NCBI GenBank assembly: GCA_002354335.1
Contig: DELI01000001.1
Location: 1,345-44,975, forward strand
Origin: Sphingobacterium sp. UBA2700
GTDB lineage: Bacteria; Bacteroidota; Bacteroidia; Sphingobacteriales; Sphingobacteriaceae
Length of the DNA: 43,631 nt
Direction of reading: 5' to 3'
Shown: positions 29,373-36,908 of the stretch, piece after piece
Layout of the letters: the number at the start of each line of letters is the position of its first letter
How positions within the stretch are numbered: position 1 is the stretch's first letter
The notes under the pieces: generated by a model
Seen by the model: the letters and a program-made list of their open reading frames with translations, nothing else
Told to the model about the DNA's origin: nothing
Databases searched by the model: none
Made by a program: the position numbers and the translations under genes

Positions 29373-30407
29373 CTAATGATGGAAATTATTGTCTTTTAGT
29401 TGGGAGAATTTATGGATATTATTCACGTAAAAATCCCATACGATGGAGTTCTTGTATTGTCCAACTTTGTTCTCTTTGTTTGAATAAGACTTTCGTTTTT
29501 TTGCGTTTTTAATGAAGTTTTTGAAGAAATATTGATGCGCACGGCTAACAGCCCAGGCGTCCTTCGGTTTTCGTTCCATCAAAAATTTCAATAAGGCCGC
29601 AAAATCTAGCCAAAAACGAAGAAAGATCTTCCAAATACCTTGACCAACCGGGAGATTCTTCTGTAGCATTTGAAGATTATTGCGGAAGTTTAAATATGTT
29701 TTCTGCGGGTTGCTGGTGTTCAGCGTTCCGCCACCAACATGATATACCAATGAGTCAGGGCAGTATCCAATCTTATATCCTAGTTTCTTCAACCGCCAGC
29801 AGAGATCGATCTCTTCCATATGCGCAAAGAAATCAGGGTCAAAACCTCCGACTTCTTTCCAGGCTGCCGATTTTATGAACAATGCCGCGCCTGTCGCCCA
29901 AAATACTTCTTTCTCATCGTCGTATTGTCCCTCGTCTTTTTCCAATTGATCGAAAATACGGCCTCGGCAAAATGGAAAGCCAAAGTAATCTATGTAGCCA
30001 CCCGCCGCACCGGCATGTTCAAAATAGCCTTTCTGATGGTACGATTGTATCTTAGGTTGAACCGCCGCCAATAAAGGGTCTTTTTCCATTTGGGCAATAA
30101 CGGGTTCTATCCAATTTTGGGAAACTTCCACATCCGAGTTCAGTAAAATATAGTAGTCCGCTTGAACACGTTTTAGTATTTCATTATATCCACCCGCAAA
30201 TCCTAAATTCTCATCATTCTTGAGAATAGTAAACTTTGGGTAATTCTCTTCAACATAGGCAATAGAGTCATCGGACGAACCATTGTCGCCAATAACAAAT
30301 TCAATATTTTGATAGGTGCTGTTAAACACGGAAGGAAGGAATTTCTCCAAGAAAAATCGACCGTTCCAGTTTAATATGACAACTGCTACTTTTGGATTAT
30401 TAGTCAT
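29373..30407 (-). CDS. Glycosyltransferase family 2
   Basis: A 344-residue inverting GT-A enzyme that should transfer a sugar from a nucleotide donor, probably to a cell-surface glycan. Motifs are VVILNWNGRFFLEKFLPSV at the N terminus, GDNGSSDDS for the nucleotide, the DxD-type LLNSDVEVSQNW and the later FFAHMEEIDLCWRLKKLGYK with the catalytic ED pair. This is the rhamnosyltransferase-like branch. A C-terminal amphipathic basic region may bind membrane. Its ATG abuts the stop of the lipid A acyltransferase gene, suggesting a shared envelope role. Confidence 0.9.
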   Translation of the reverse strand: MTNNPKVAVVILNWNGRFFLEKFLPSVFNSTYQNIEFVIGDNGSSDDSIAYVEENYPKFTILKNDENLGFAGGYNEILKRVQADYYILLNSDVEVSQNWIEPVIAQMEKDPLLAAVQPKIQSYHQKGYFEHAGAAGGYIDYFGFPFCRGRIFDQLEKDEGQYDDEKEVFWATGAALFIKSAAWKEVGGFDPDFFAHMEEIDLCWRLKKLGYKIGYCPDSLVYHVGGGTLNTSNPQKTYLNFRNNLQMLQKNLPVGQGIWKIFLRFWLDFAALLKFLMERKPKDAWAVSRAHQYFFKNFIKNAKKRKSYSNKENKVGQYKNSIVWDFYVNNIHKFSQLKDNNFHH

Positions 30408-31274
30408 TTAACTCCTTCTTTTTCTTTTCCATCGACGATGAGACCATAACCAATAAGCAGGCTCCTCGCGAATAATCTGCTCCGTAAACCGATTATGGAT
30501 ATGGGTAATCTCATGCTCTGGATACTCATCAGGATTCTCTACTAATGTGGTAAACTTACAATAGTAGTATCCTCTTTTTTTCTTTCTTCTGATTTCACAG
30601 AATACAACAGGATTCTTTGTCATCCGGGCGATACGCTCGGTACCGGTATAAACTAAGGTTTCCTGATTTAGAAACTCCATGAAATAATCAGATTCCTGAT
30701 AAACAGGAGTCTGATCTGCCACAAACATACTGATATGTGGTACATTTTTCAACTTTATCATGTGCCTCAAAATCTGCTTCATGGGCACCATTGTCGCTCC
30801 AAACCTGGTTCTGATGCGGTTATAGACTTCGTTGACTACTTTATTATTTAATGGTTTGTAGATGATTAGCTCGGGCGTATCCATCATCAGCGAGAGACTA
30901 TGTATTCCCATCTCCCAATTGCCATAATGCGCTGTTACACCAATGACCGATTTGCCAGCATGAATATGCCGATACACCTCCTCCGGATTCAAAAGCTCAA
31001 TCCGTTCGCGAACAGCTTTCGCTGATATGCTCGCTAACTTGACAATCTCCACCAAAAGGTCTGGGAAATATCGATAAAAATCTCGTGCAATCTGTTTGAT
31101 CTCTGCGTCGGACTTCTCAGGAAAGGCATTTCGTAAATTCTCAAAAACCACATGTTTCCGATAGCCAATCACATGAAAAATTAGCACAAAAAGTACATCT
31201 GAAATCAAATATAACAACCAAAATGGTAATAATGAAATAAGATAAAGTAATCCTGATACTAGTTTTTCTTTCAT
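30408..31274 (-). CDS. Lysophospholipid / lipid A acyltransferase (LpxL/HtrB family)
   Basis: The start at 31274 (MKEKLVSGLL) gives 288 residues. The frame up to 31328 would run through the promoter and is rejected. The protein should add a fatty acyl chain to lipid A at the inner membrane. An N-terminal anchor (LLYLISLLPFWLLYLISDVL) precedes the catalytic HX4E motif HYGNWE in GVTAHYGNWEMG. The substrate motifs FVADQTPVYQESDY and GTERIARMTKNPVVF also fit. Divergent promoters with wbqC lie immediately upstream. Confidence 0.9.
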   Translation of the reverse strand: MKEKLVSGLLYLISLLPFWLLYLISDVLFVLIFHVIGYRKHVVFENLRNAFPEKSDAEIKQIARDFYRYFPDLLVEIVKLASISAKAVRERIELLNPEEVYRHIHAGKSVIGVTAHYGNWEMGIHSLSLMMDTPELIIYKPLNNKVVNEVYNRIRTRFGATMVPMKQILRHMIKLKNVPHISMFVADQTPVYQESDYFMEFLNQETLVYTGTERIARMTKNPVVFCEIRRKKKRGYYYCKFTTLVENPDEYPEHEITHIHNRFTEQIIREEPAYWLWSHRRWKRKRRS

Positions 31275-31293
31275 CGCATTGATAAGTACTATG

Positions 31294-31301
31294 CAAATAT
31301 C
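31294..31301 (-). promoter_or_regulatory. -7-like element (GATATTTG) for the acyltransferase gene
   Basis: The minus strand reads GATATTTG, one mismatch to TAnnTTTG, 19 bases before the chosen ATG. It lies inside the longer reading frame, which argues for the internal start. Confidence 0.4.
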
Positions 31302-31313
31302 CCCAAATAAAGC

Positions 31314-31321
31314 TATTTTTG
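31314..31321 (+). promoter_or_regulatory. -7 element (TATTTTTG) for wbqC
   Basis: A match to TAnnTTTG 25 bases ahead of the wbqC ATG, 12 bp from the divergent acyltransferase -7. Confidence 0.45.
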
Positions 31322-31346
31322 CGGACATTTTGTTGTTTATTTACTT

Positions 31347-31955
31347 ATGTCATCAGGACTTTTAATGCCGGCTTGCTATTTGCCGAATGTTTCTTACTTC
31401 CACGCGATAAAACAAAACGAGCAACCGCTTGTAATAGAGCAGTTTGAGAATTATCCGAAACAAACCTTCCGTACCAGAACGCAAATCGGAACTGCCAATG
31501 GTGTTTTAGATTTGATCGTGCCGATTGTGCACGGTAGAAAAGAACGCGTTAGAATGAAAGATGTGAAGATCAATTATGATCATCCTTGGCAACGCCTACA
31601 CTGGCTAAGTATACAGACGGCTTATCGTAGCTCGGCATATTTCGAATTTTATGAGGATGATTTTAGAACATTTTATGAAAAAGAATATGAGCTGTTGCTG
31701 GATTACAACAGCGAGCAGATTAAACTGATTCTCAAATTGCTGAAAATGAATAGAGAAATCAGCTTCTCCGAAAGTTTTACAGACGTAGAGCAAGGAATAG
31801 ACTATAGAAAGGCGATACATCCGCGACAACCTTCGCCGATGAGCAACCCGAAACCTTACTATCAGTTGTTCGAAGAAAAGAACGGTTTCATCCCGAATTT
31901 GAGTATCATCGATCTACTTTTCAGTCAAGGGCCACAATCGAAAAACTTCTTATAA
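31347..31955 (+). CDS. WbqC-family protein
   Basis: A 202-residue soluble protein. The N-terminal motif ACYLPNVSYFHAI and the central LIVPIVHGRKERVRMKDVKI with HPWQRLHWLSIQTAYRSSAYFEFY are the signature of the WbqC-like family, found in O-antigen and polysaccharide gene clusters. Catalysis has not been established for the family. An internal ATG at codon 7 (31365) is a possible alternative start. Its position opposite a lipid A acyltransferase and a glycosyltransferase fits a role in surface glycan synthesis. Confidence 0.88.
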   Translation: MSSGLLMPACYLPNVSYFHAIKQNEQPLVIEQFENYPKQTFRTRTQIGTANGVLDLIVPIVHGRKERVRMKDVKINYDHPWQRLHWLSIQTAYRSSAYFEFYEDDFRTFYEKEYELLLDYNSEQIKLILKLLKMNREISFSESFTDVEQGIDYRKAIHPRQPSPMSNPKPYYQLFEEKNGFIPNLSIIDLLFSQGPQSKNFL

Positions 31956-32025
31956 GAACTAATTTCATTCCCTGATAAAACAAATCGTATCCGATTATTG
32001 TTGTTCAATAAACCAACAATTTTTA

Positions 32026-32688
32026 ATGAGGAAATTAGTTTTACTGGCAATTTTTTGCTGGGTGTCATTTAGCGCGTTCGCGCAAAAAGGTGCGGATACC
32101 TTACACTATAACAAAGTTTACTACTTCGGCGGAACGGGTATTGCATTGCCATTGGGGAAAACCAAACAAGCCCTTTCGACAAAGCTTTTTACAGGAAGTA
32201 TGGGGCTGGATATTTCTTTGAAAAATCCAAAATATTACCTGCAACCCACCTTATATCTGATGAATTTCAAGTATGATCAGTTGTTTGCCGACTCAAAATA
32301 TAATCGGGTTGTGGAGAACGCGCGCGCCTCGATGTACGTACTTTCATTGGCCGGTGGTATTCGTCGGCAATGGAATCGTTTAAACACCTATGCCTATATC
32401 GGACCCGCTGGCGCACTGAATATCGAGCCGAGGGCGCAGGATGCGGGAAATAATGAACTTGTAGAATTACATTACAAATACAGTATTTCGCCAGCCGCCA
32501 AAATCGGAATTGGCGCAGACTATAAATTCAAAGGCTTTTTCTTAGGAACAGAACTTGGTTATATGCATAATTTCCGAGAGATTCAAGGAAATCCAGTTAA
32601 CGTGATGACTTTGATGGTAGGTTTGAAATCGGATATCACAAGCTTGAAAAACAAGGTGGTAGACGTTATTCAGAAAACGACCAACTAA
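32026..32688 (+). CDS. Outer-membrane beta-barrel protein
   Basis: A 220-residue protein with a signal peptide ending SAFAQ (residue 20). The rest alternates polar and hydrophobic residues in strands with turn glycines (YYFGGTGIALPLGKTK, AYIGPAGALNIEP, AKIGIGADYKFKGFFLGTEL), as in small porin / OmpA-type eight-stranded barrels. No plug or peptidoglycan-binding domain is present, so it is a barrel-only protein. Function is unknown. It is followed 120 bp later by the first covarying terminator-like repeat. Confidence 0.8.
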   Translation: MRKLVLLAIFCWVSFSAFAQKGADTLHYNKVYYFGGTGIALPLGKTKQALSTKLFTGSMGLDISLKNPKYYLQPTLYLMNFKYDQLFADSKYNRVVENARASMYVLSLAGGIRRQWNRLNTYAYIGPAGALNIEPRAQDAGNNELVELHYKYSISPAAKIGIGADYKFKGFFLGTELGYMHNFREIQGNPVNVMTLMVGLKSDITSLKNKVVDVIQKTTN

Positions 32689-32786
32689 GGTTTTCTGAAA
32701 GCAGGAAAAAATAAATAGTAAAATTTTTAATAAAGATACAATAATCTAATATTGACTTCGTTATAATAAAGAATAGAAGAAAAAAT

Positions 32787-32846
32787 ATTTAGGTTAATAA
32801 TTGGTTTGGTAAATACCCGAGGTTCCCCGCCTTGGGTATTTTGTTT
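32787..32846 (+). repeat. Covarying terminator-like element, copy 1
   Basis: A conserved 5' segment (ATTTAGGTTAATAATTGG and TTTGGTAA) leads to a hairpin at 32812-32840. The arms AATACCCGAGG and CCTTGGGTATT enclose TTCCCCG and are followed by TTTGTTTTTT. A second copy lies at 33063-33117. It can terminate the barrel-protein gene. Confidence 0.75.
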
Positions 32847-32906
32847 TTTATAACGGTTTTCGTCGCGATTTTAGCCTATCGTTAAAAAAAGAAAGAATGT
32901 GCAGCG

Positions 32907-32982
32907 AAAAACTTTTATGGTCCCGTAGAAACGCCAACAGGGAGGGAAGTTGTTGATGGATATTGAAAACAGACACGCTCAG
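32907..32982. repeat. ACTTTCAT hairpin repeat (copy R2)
   Basis: AACTTTTAT and AGGGAAGTT keep the stem through G-U pairs, with conserved GCCAACAGGGA, TTGATGGA and GAAAACAGACACGCTCAG. It lies between the two terminator-like repeats. Confidence 0.7.
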
Positions 32983-33062
32983 AAAAAAAAGTGTAAAATA
33001 TACACAGTTTACATACTAAACTATCTCAACTGTCGTTTAGATAGTAAATTCATAATTTCATA

Positions 33063-33117
33063 ATTTAGGTTAATAATTGGTTTGGTAATACCTGGGGTTC
33101 CCCGCCTCAGGTATTTT
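33063..33117. repeat. Covarying terminator-like element, copy 2
   Basis: The same leader as copy 1, then the hairpin AATACCTGGGG / CCTCAGGTATT (33087-33115) around the identical loop TTCCCCG, followed by TTTTT. The TGA stop of the acetyltransferase gene (33107-33109) lies inside the 3' arm. Confidence 0.75.
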
Positions 33118-33691
33118 TTATGTTCTCTGTTGTGGCTTCGATGTGCCGAATTACCCGACAGGGATTGCCCACAGCAACCACATTGGCAGGTATATCTTTC
33201 GTTACTACAGACCCGGATCCAATAACCGAATTATCGCCTATACTAACGCCAGGATTAATAACTGTATTTCCGCCGATCCATACTTGATGGCCTATTGTAA
33301 TCGGTTTGGAGAACTCCCAGCCCTCAGTTCGCTGTATAGGATCAATAGGATGTGAGGCCGTGAATAGGCTTACATTCGGTGCGATCATCACATTGTCGCC
33401 AATAATGACCTTGGCACCATCTAGAATGACCAAGTTATAATTTGCATAGAAGTTATCGCCTATTTCTATGTTATATCCATAATCGCAGCGGAAGGGAGGT
33501 TCAATAAAAAAACGATTCGATGTTTTGCCGAAAAGTTTTTTGATGATTTGGTTGCGCGCTTTAACCTTTGTAGGATCCATCTGGTTGAACTCATGAAGCA
33601 TTTTTTTTGCTTGTTGGCGTTCTTGAAATAGCTCGCCGCCCATGTCCAAGAAAAGCTCCCCAGCGATCATTTTTTCCTTTGCTGATTTCAT
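33107..33691 (-). CDS. Hexapeptide-repeat sugar O-acetyltransferase (maltose acetyltransferase-like)
   Basis: The start at 33691 (MKSAKEKMIAGE) gives 194 residues and matches the Maa/NodL N terminus (KEKMIAGELFLDMGGELFQERQQ). The enzyme transfers acetyl from acetyl-CoA to a sugar hydroxyl. A left-handed beta-helix of hexapeptide repeats follows, with NYNLVILDGAKVIIGDNVMI and the catalytic His in FTASHPID. The later VWIGGNTVINPGVSIGDNSV and GNPCRVIR are family hallmarks. The last codons overlap a dispersed repeat hairpin, so the tail may have been reset by the repeat. Confidence 0.93.
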   Translation of the reverse strand: MKSAKEKMIAGELFLDMGGELFQERQQAKKMLHEFNQMDPTKVKARNQIIKKLFGKTSNRFFIEPPFRCDYGYNIEIGDNFYANYNLVILDGAKVIIGDNVMIAPNVSLFTASHPIDPIQRTEGWEFSKPITIGHQVWIGGNTVINPGVSIGDNSVIGSGSVVTKDIPANVVAVGNPCRVIRHIEATTENIKNT

Positions 33692-33757
33692 TTTAAGATG
33701 ATAATTTCTGAATTGGAAAGATACAAAAATGTGCATTCTGCATTAACATTCTTTAAA

Positions 33758-33823
33758 GAAACTTTCTTGTTTTTCATCAAGACAGCAACAGGAATGGAAG
33801 TTCCTAAAGGTCTTTAAAGAGCA
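33758..33823. repeat. ACTTTCAT hairpin repeat (copy R3, diverged)
   Basis: AACTTTCTT can pair with ATGGAAGTT, with conserved AACAGGAATGGAAGTT. The 3' tail is degenerate compared with R1, R2 and R4. Confidence 0.5.
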
Positions 33824-33891
33824 AACCCCAGCCGAAATTTAAGGCATTGGATTTTGTCTCATATGCCTTCTATTTTAATGTTTTACAGCGT

Positions 33892-34125
33892 TTAGTGGGT
33901 GTCTAAGTAATGTAGATCATACGCATCTCCATTTTCTAATCTAAAGATCATTCTAAAGTTTCCACTTACGTCCATAGACTAGAAACCCTGATAAGAAGGC
34001 TTTTCAATGCATGAACCCGGTATTGCTTAACGATTGGTTCTGGAAAATCGTCTATTGCACTGGACATCATAAATATACAGTTTACGAATTTTCAGGTCAA
34101 TTAATATTTCAATAAGTTTACTTAA
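33892..34125 (-). pseudogene. Decayed HigB/RelE-type toxin gene
   Basis: The minus strand ends in an open segment reading MDVSGNFRMIFRLENGD then AYDLHYLDTH and a TAA stop (33975-33892). This is the conserved C terminus of HigB/RelE-superfamily mRNA-cleaving toxins. One codon upstream the same frame has TAG where the family has Tyr. Further up, parts of the protein appear in another frame (SSAIDDFPEP, YRVHALK) and then again in the first frame (SKLIEILIDL). At least two frameshifts and one nonsense change are therefore present. No antitoxin gene is seen beside it. This explains part of an otherwise empty 750-bp gap. Confidence 0.72.
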
Positions 34126-34205
34126 AATAGGGCAACTATCGAAGAGAAGAACAGCAAAATAAGAACTTATTCAACCTCGCACCCGACGCACCCAATTTAA
34201 AGCTT

Positions 34206-34282
34206 TTTCAAACCCCTTTCATACCCAATTGGAAGCGCTTATGAAAGGGTTATGTATTGGGTTTACATTGGGTTTGAAAGGG
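34206..34282 (+). repeat. AAACCCCTTTCATA hairpin repeat (copy 2)
   Basis: CAAACCCCTTTCATA (34209-34223) can pair with TATGAAAGGGTTA near 34240. The 3' part, ATTGGGTTT twice then GAAAGGG, is identical to copy 1 at 13.7 kb. TTTCAAACCC at the left end can instead pair with GGGTTTGAAA at the right end. Confidence 0.78.
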
Positions 34283-34337
34283 CTTTATGTCGAACGAGTT
34301 TCGAGGAATGGTAGTACATATTGTGGAGCGTTAATAT

Positions 34338-34412
34338 TTAACTTTCATATTTGCTTAGAAACGCTAACAATGATGTCGGTTCTTGTAGCCCATAGAAAAC
34401 AGACAAGCTCAG
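34338..34412. repeat. ACTTTCAT hairpin repeat (copy R4)
   Basis: Shares AACTTTCAT, GAAACGCTAACA, GATG, GTTCTTG and GAAAACAGACAAGCTCAG with R1 and R2. The stem is weakened to 7 of 9 pairs. It ends 8 bp before the nitroreductase terminator. Confidence 0.65.
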
Positions 34413-34420
34413 TTAATATA

Positions 34421-34450
34421 AAAGCAGCTGCCTTTTCAGACAGCTGCTTT
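34421..34450 (-). terminator. Terminator of the tetR-nitroreductase operon
   Basis: AAAGCAGCTG and CAGCTGCTTT pair over 10 bp around ten bases. On the minus strand TTTATATT follows. Confidence 0.78.
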
Positions 34451-34494
34451 AAAATATGTTTTAGTAGTATACTTTACTAGTTTCCGCTGTTGGA

Positions 34495-35127
34495 TTAGTT
34501 TAAGTTGATGACGAACTCTTCTTTGTTAACCCTTACTTTCTTAAGATTAACCAACCAGTCATTCTGCTCGTCGCGGTATCCCAATGCTAAAATTGTAACG
34601 GATTTCAGGCCTAGTTTGTCGAGTCCTAGAAGTTCGTCCAATTGTTCATTGATAAAGCCTTCCATTGGCGTTGCGTCTACACGTAATTCTGCCGCTGCAG
34701 CAATAGCAATCCCGAAGCCTATATAAGCTTGGCGCGCTGCATGATCAAAATGTGCATCCTTGGTTTGTGTTTGGAAGCGAGCGAATAATCCGTTTTTATA
34801 ATCGTCTGCGAATCCTTCAGGTAAACCACGCTCTACTTGTTGTTGTAGGAAAGGCGCATCTACACGTTCTTTTGTGTATTCATCGTATGCAGCGAAAATC
34901 AAAAGATGCGATGCATCAACAATTTGCGACTGTCCGAATGCGATAGGCTGAATTTTAGCTTTTAGTTCAGGATTACTTACTTCGATTATTTTAAATGGAT
35001 GAAGACCTGAAGAGGTTGGCGCTAGACGCGCTGCCTCTATGATTTGATCGACCTTTGCTTGTTCTACTGCCTGACCATTCATTTTCTTGGTGGCATATCT
35101 CCATTGTAAGTCTTGTATTAAACTCAT
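34495..35127 (-). CDS. NAD(P)H-dependent nitroreductase family oxidoreductase
   Basis: A 210-residue flavoenzyme that binds FMN as a dimer and reduces nitro compounds or quinones with NAD(P)H. The family motifs RYATKKMNG at the N terminus and EAARLAPTSSGLHPFKIIEV for FMN phosphate are present. The C-terminal AKIVTD-type strand is replaced by SVTILALGYRDEQND. It resembles the NfsB / YdgI branch. It lies 35 bp downstream of a tetR gene on the same strand, so it is the likely target of that repressor. Confidence 0.92.
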   Translation of the reverse strand: MSLIQDLQWRYATKKMNGQAVEQAKVDQIIEAARLAPTSSGLHPFKIIEVSNPELKAKIQPIAFGQSQIVDASHLLIFAAYDEYTKERVDAPFLQQQVERGLPEGFADDYKNGLFARFQTQTKDAHFDHAARQAYIGFGIAIAAAAELRVDATPMEGFINEQLDELLGLDKLGLKSVTILALGYRDEQNDWLVNLKKVRVNKEEFVINLN

Positions 35128-35162
35128 TTGTTTTTAAAATTATAAATATTGTAAGCTGTATA

Positions 35163-35768
35163 TTAATTCTTTTGTATGTATTGCGTGAATGCTCGAATAC
35201 TGTCTGCTAACACTTCGGATGGGCATACCGAATCAAACTTGTTTATCGTGAGTAATTCGATAGCGACCACGCCGTGTAGGATAGACCAGAAGCTGCGATA
35301 TTTGACGCAGGTATTCAGATCTTTCTTGCCGCTTCCCTCAATCAGCTCGTCGATAAATTGGCGAAGGTAATTCGCTAATTCCGCGATTGCAGGAACTTGT
35401 TGATGCATTTCGCAAGTAGGCAAGCCTACGCCGAACATCAACTCATAGTCTTTTGGATTTTTGGAAGCAAAATGCCAATAGCCTTCGGCAACCTGTTGTA
35501 CCCTTTTTTCGATTGGATCCGTCGGTACTACGCAAGCTTCGATTTCCTTTTTCAATGTCGCAAATCCTTCTGCTACAAAAAAGGCGGTGAGTGCTTCCTT
35601 GCTTTCAAAATGTTTGTAAACTACGGGTACCGAATATTCGATGGCGTCGGCGATCTTGCGGATGGAAAGCGCCGCCCATCCTTCCATGTTCACGATCTCC
35701 CGTGAGGATGCGATGATTTGGTTTTTCACCTCTTGTTGTTGCCTTAGCTTTCTTTCGGATAAGCTCAT
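35163..35768 (-). CDS. TetR/AcrR-family transcriptional regulator
   Basis: A 201-residue repressor. The N-terminal helix-turn-helix is at residues 15-60 (QIIASSREIVNMEGWAALSI and IRKIADAIEYSVPVVYKHFE). The C-terminal ligand-binding domain is of the WHG type (EGYWHFASKNPKDYELMFG). It should bind as a dimer to a palindrome and release on binding a small molecule. It is the first gene of an operon with the nitroreductase. A 23-bp near-perfect palindrome over its own -7 box is a convincing candidate operator, so autoregulation is likely. The inducing ligand is unknown, though a toxic nitro-aromatic or quinone would suit the neighbour. Confidence 0.93.
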   Translation of the reverse strand: MSLSERKLRQQQEVKNQIIASSREIVNMEGWAALSIRKIADAIEYSVPVVYKHFESKEALTAFFVAEGFATLKKEIEACVVPTDPIEKRVQQVAEGYWHFASKNPKDYELMFGVGLPTCEMHQQVPAIAELANYLRQFIDELIEGSGKKDLNTCVKYRSFWSILHGVVAIELLTINKFDSVCPSEVLADSIRAFTQYIQKN

Positions 35769-35777
35769 TTATCTTTG

Positions 35778-35800
35778 TTTTGTTAACAGTGTTAGCAAAA
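35778..35800. promoter_or_regulatory. Candidate TetR operator
   Basis: TTTTGTTAACA and TGTTAGCAAAA form an inverted repeat with 10 of 11 positions matching around one G. It overlaps the -7 box and the transcription start of the tetR-nitroreductase operon. Confidence 0.72.
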
Positions 35801-35803
35801 GTA
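35796..35803 (-). promoter_or_regulatory. -7 element (TACTTTTG) of the tetR operon
   Basis: The minus strand reads TACTTTTG, an exact TAnnTTTG match, 27 bases before the tetR ATG. Confidence 0.6.
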
Positions 35804-35892
35804 ACATCGCTAATTAAAATATGAAAATTGAATATTGAAAACGACAAAAAGATGACATTTTACAATCAGGAAAATTAGGTTTAACTTTAGCT

Positions 35893-36723
35893 ATGAACAT
35901 TCTTAAAAGTAAGCGTAAAGTATCCTTGGTGTTGGGAAGTGGGGGTGCCAGAGGGTTGGTACAGATTGGGGTCATTCGAAGTTTAGAGGAGAAGGGTTAC
36001 AAAATCGATGAGGTGGTTGGATGCTCCATTGGGGCCTTGATTGGGGCAGCTTATGTGGAGGGGCGGCTACAGCAGTTGGAAGATTGGATGATGTCGATCA
36101 ACCGCTCGATGATCTTTAAGTTGTTGGATTTTACAAACCCTCGATTCGGACTTTTAAAGGGTGAGCGGGTATTCGAATCCTTGAAAGATATCTTCCCGGA
36201 CAAAAATATTGAGGATATGGATATTCCGTTCCGAGCAATCGCGACCGATATTAAGAATGAGAAGGAGGTAGTTTTTGAGAAGGGCTCGGTTTACAAAGCG
36301 ATCCGTGCTTCTATTGCTATCCCCGCGGTCTTTACGAGTGTGCTTTCTGATGATATCAGCTTGGTGGACGGGGGAGTGGTCAATCCTTTGCCGATCAACT
36401 TTGTGAAGCGCAAGCGCCGCAATATTGTGGTCGCAGTAAACTTAGACGGCAAGCCTAACCCACGCTATGGTCCGATAGCCTTTGATAAACCGGTAAACTC
36501 GATCGGAATGTTGCAGGAAGCATATTTTGTGATGCGCCGTAAGCTCGCTGCGCTCTCAATTGAACTTTATAAGCCAGATTACGTTATTAATATTCCTCAT
36601 AATATTGCGGGCTTATGGGATTATGACAAAGCAACCCAATTAATCGAACATGGTAAAATGCTTACCAACAAAGTGGTGCCCGATTCGGCGTACAGAAAGA
36701 AAGTACTGTTGGAAGCGAAGTAG
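35893..36723 (+). CDS. Patatin-like phospholipase
   Basis: A 276-residue cytoplasmic or peripheral membrane lipid hydrolase. The oxyanion motif GSGGARG is at residues 15-21, the nucleophile Ser45 lies in GCSIG, and the dyad Asp159 is in LVDGGVVNP. These are the complete patatin catalytic elements, in the RssA-like small group. No signal peptide or extra domain is present, so it probably acts on inner-leaflet phospholipids or acyl esters. It is transcribed away from tetR, with 124 bp between the two starts. Confidence 0.92.
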   Translation: MNILKSKRKVSLVLGSGGARGLVQIGVIRSLEEKGYKIDEVVGCSIGALIGAAYVEGRLQQLEDWMMSINRSMIFKLLDFTNPRFGLLKGERVFESLKDIFPDKNIEDMDIPFRAIATDIKNEKEVVFEKGSVYKAIRASIAIPAVFTSVLSDDISLVDGGVVNPLPINFVKRKRRNIVVAVNLDGKPNPRYGPIAFDKPVNSIGMLQEAYFVMRRKLAALSIELYKPDYVINIPHNIAGLWDYDKATQLIEHGKMLTNKVVPDSAYRKKVLLEAK

Positions 36724-36768
36724 GTTGTTCGGAGGAGGGTATTTAAATTGGTATGCTACTAAATGGAA

Positions 36769-36789
36769 AGCCCTTTTTTTCAAAGGGCT
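36769..36789. terminator. Weak hairpin after the patatin gene
   Basis: AGCCCTTT and AAAGGGCT pair around TTTTC. No uridine run follows on the plus strand. It lies 45 bp past the patatin stop. Confidence 0.45.
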
Positions 36790-36908
36790 CCATAACGTTA
36801 GCTTTTTAGAATTTCATATACCTGCAGTATTCAAATTTGCATCTTGGATGCCAGTACGCTGAGTCCCTCTCATAAAGGGCCAAGTGCATCCCCTGCGGCA
36901 TGCGTCAC

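Noticed and set aside
33737..34494. An undetected intact gene in the 758-bp gap before the nitroreductase gene
   Set aside because: All frames are interrupted. The content is accounted for by the toxin relic, three dispersed repeats and a terminator. A higA-type antitoxin was looked for on both sides and not found.
36724..36908. A further regulatory RNA between the convergent patatin and hydrolase genes
   Set aside because: Only one short hairpin is visible and no conserved motif or repeat family is recognised.
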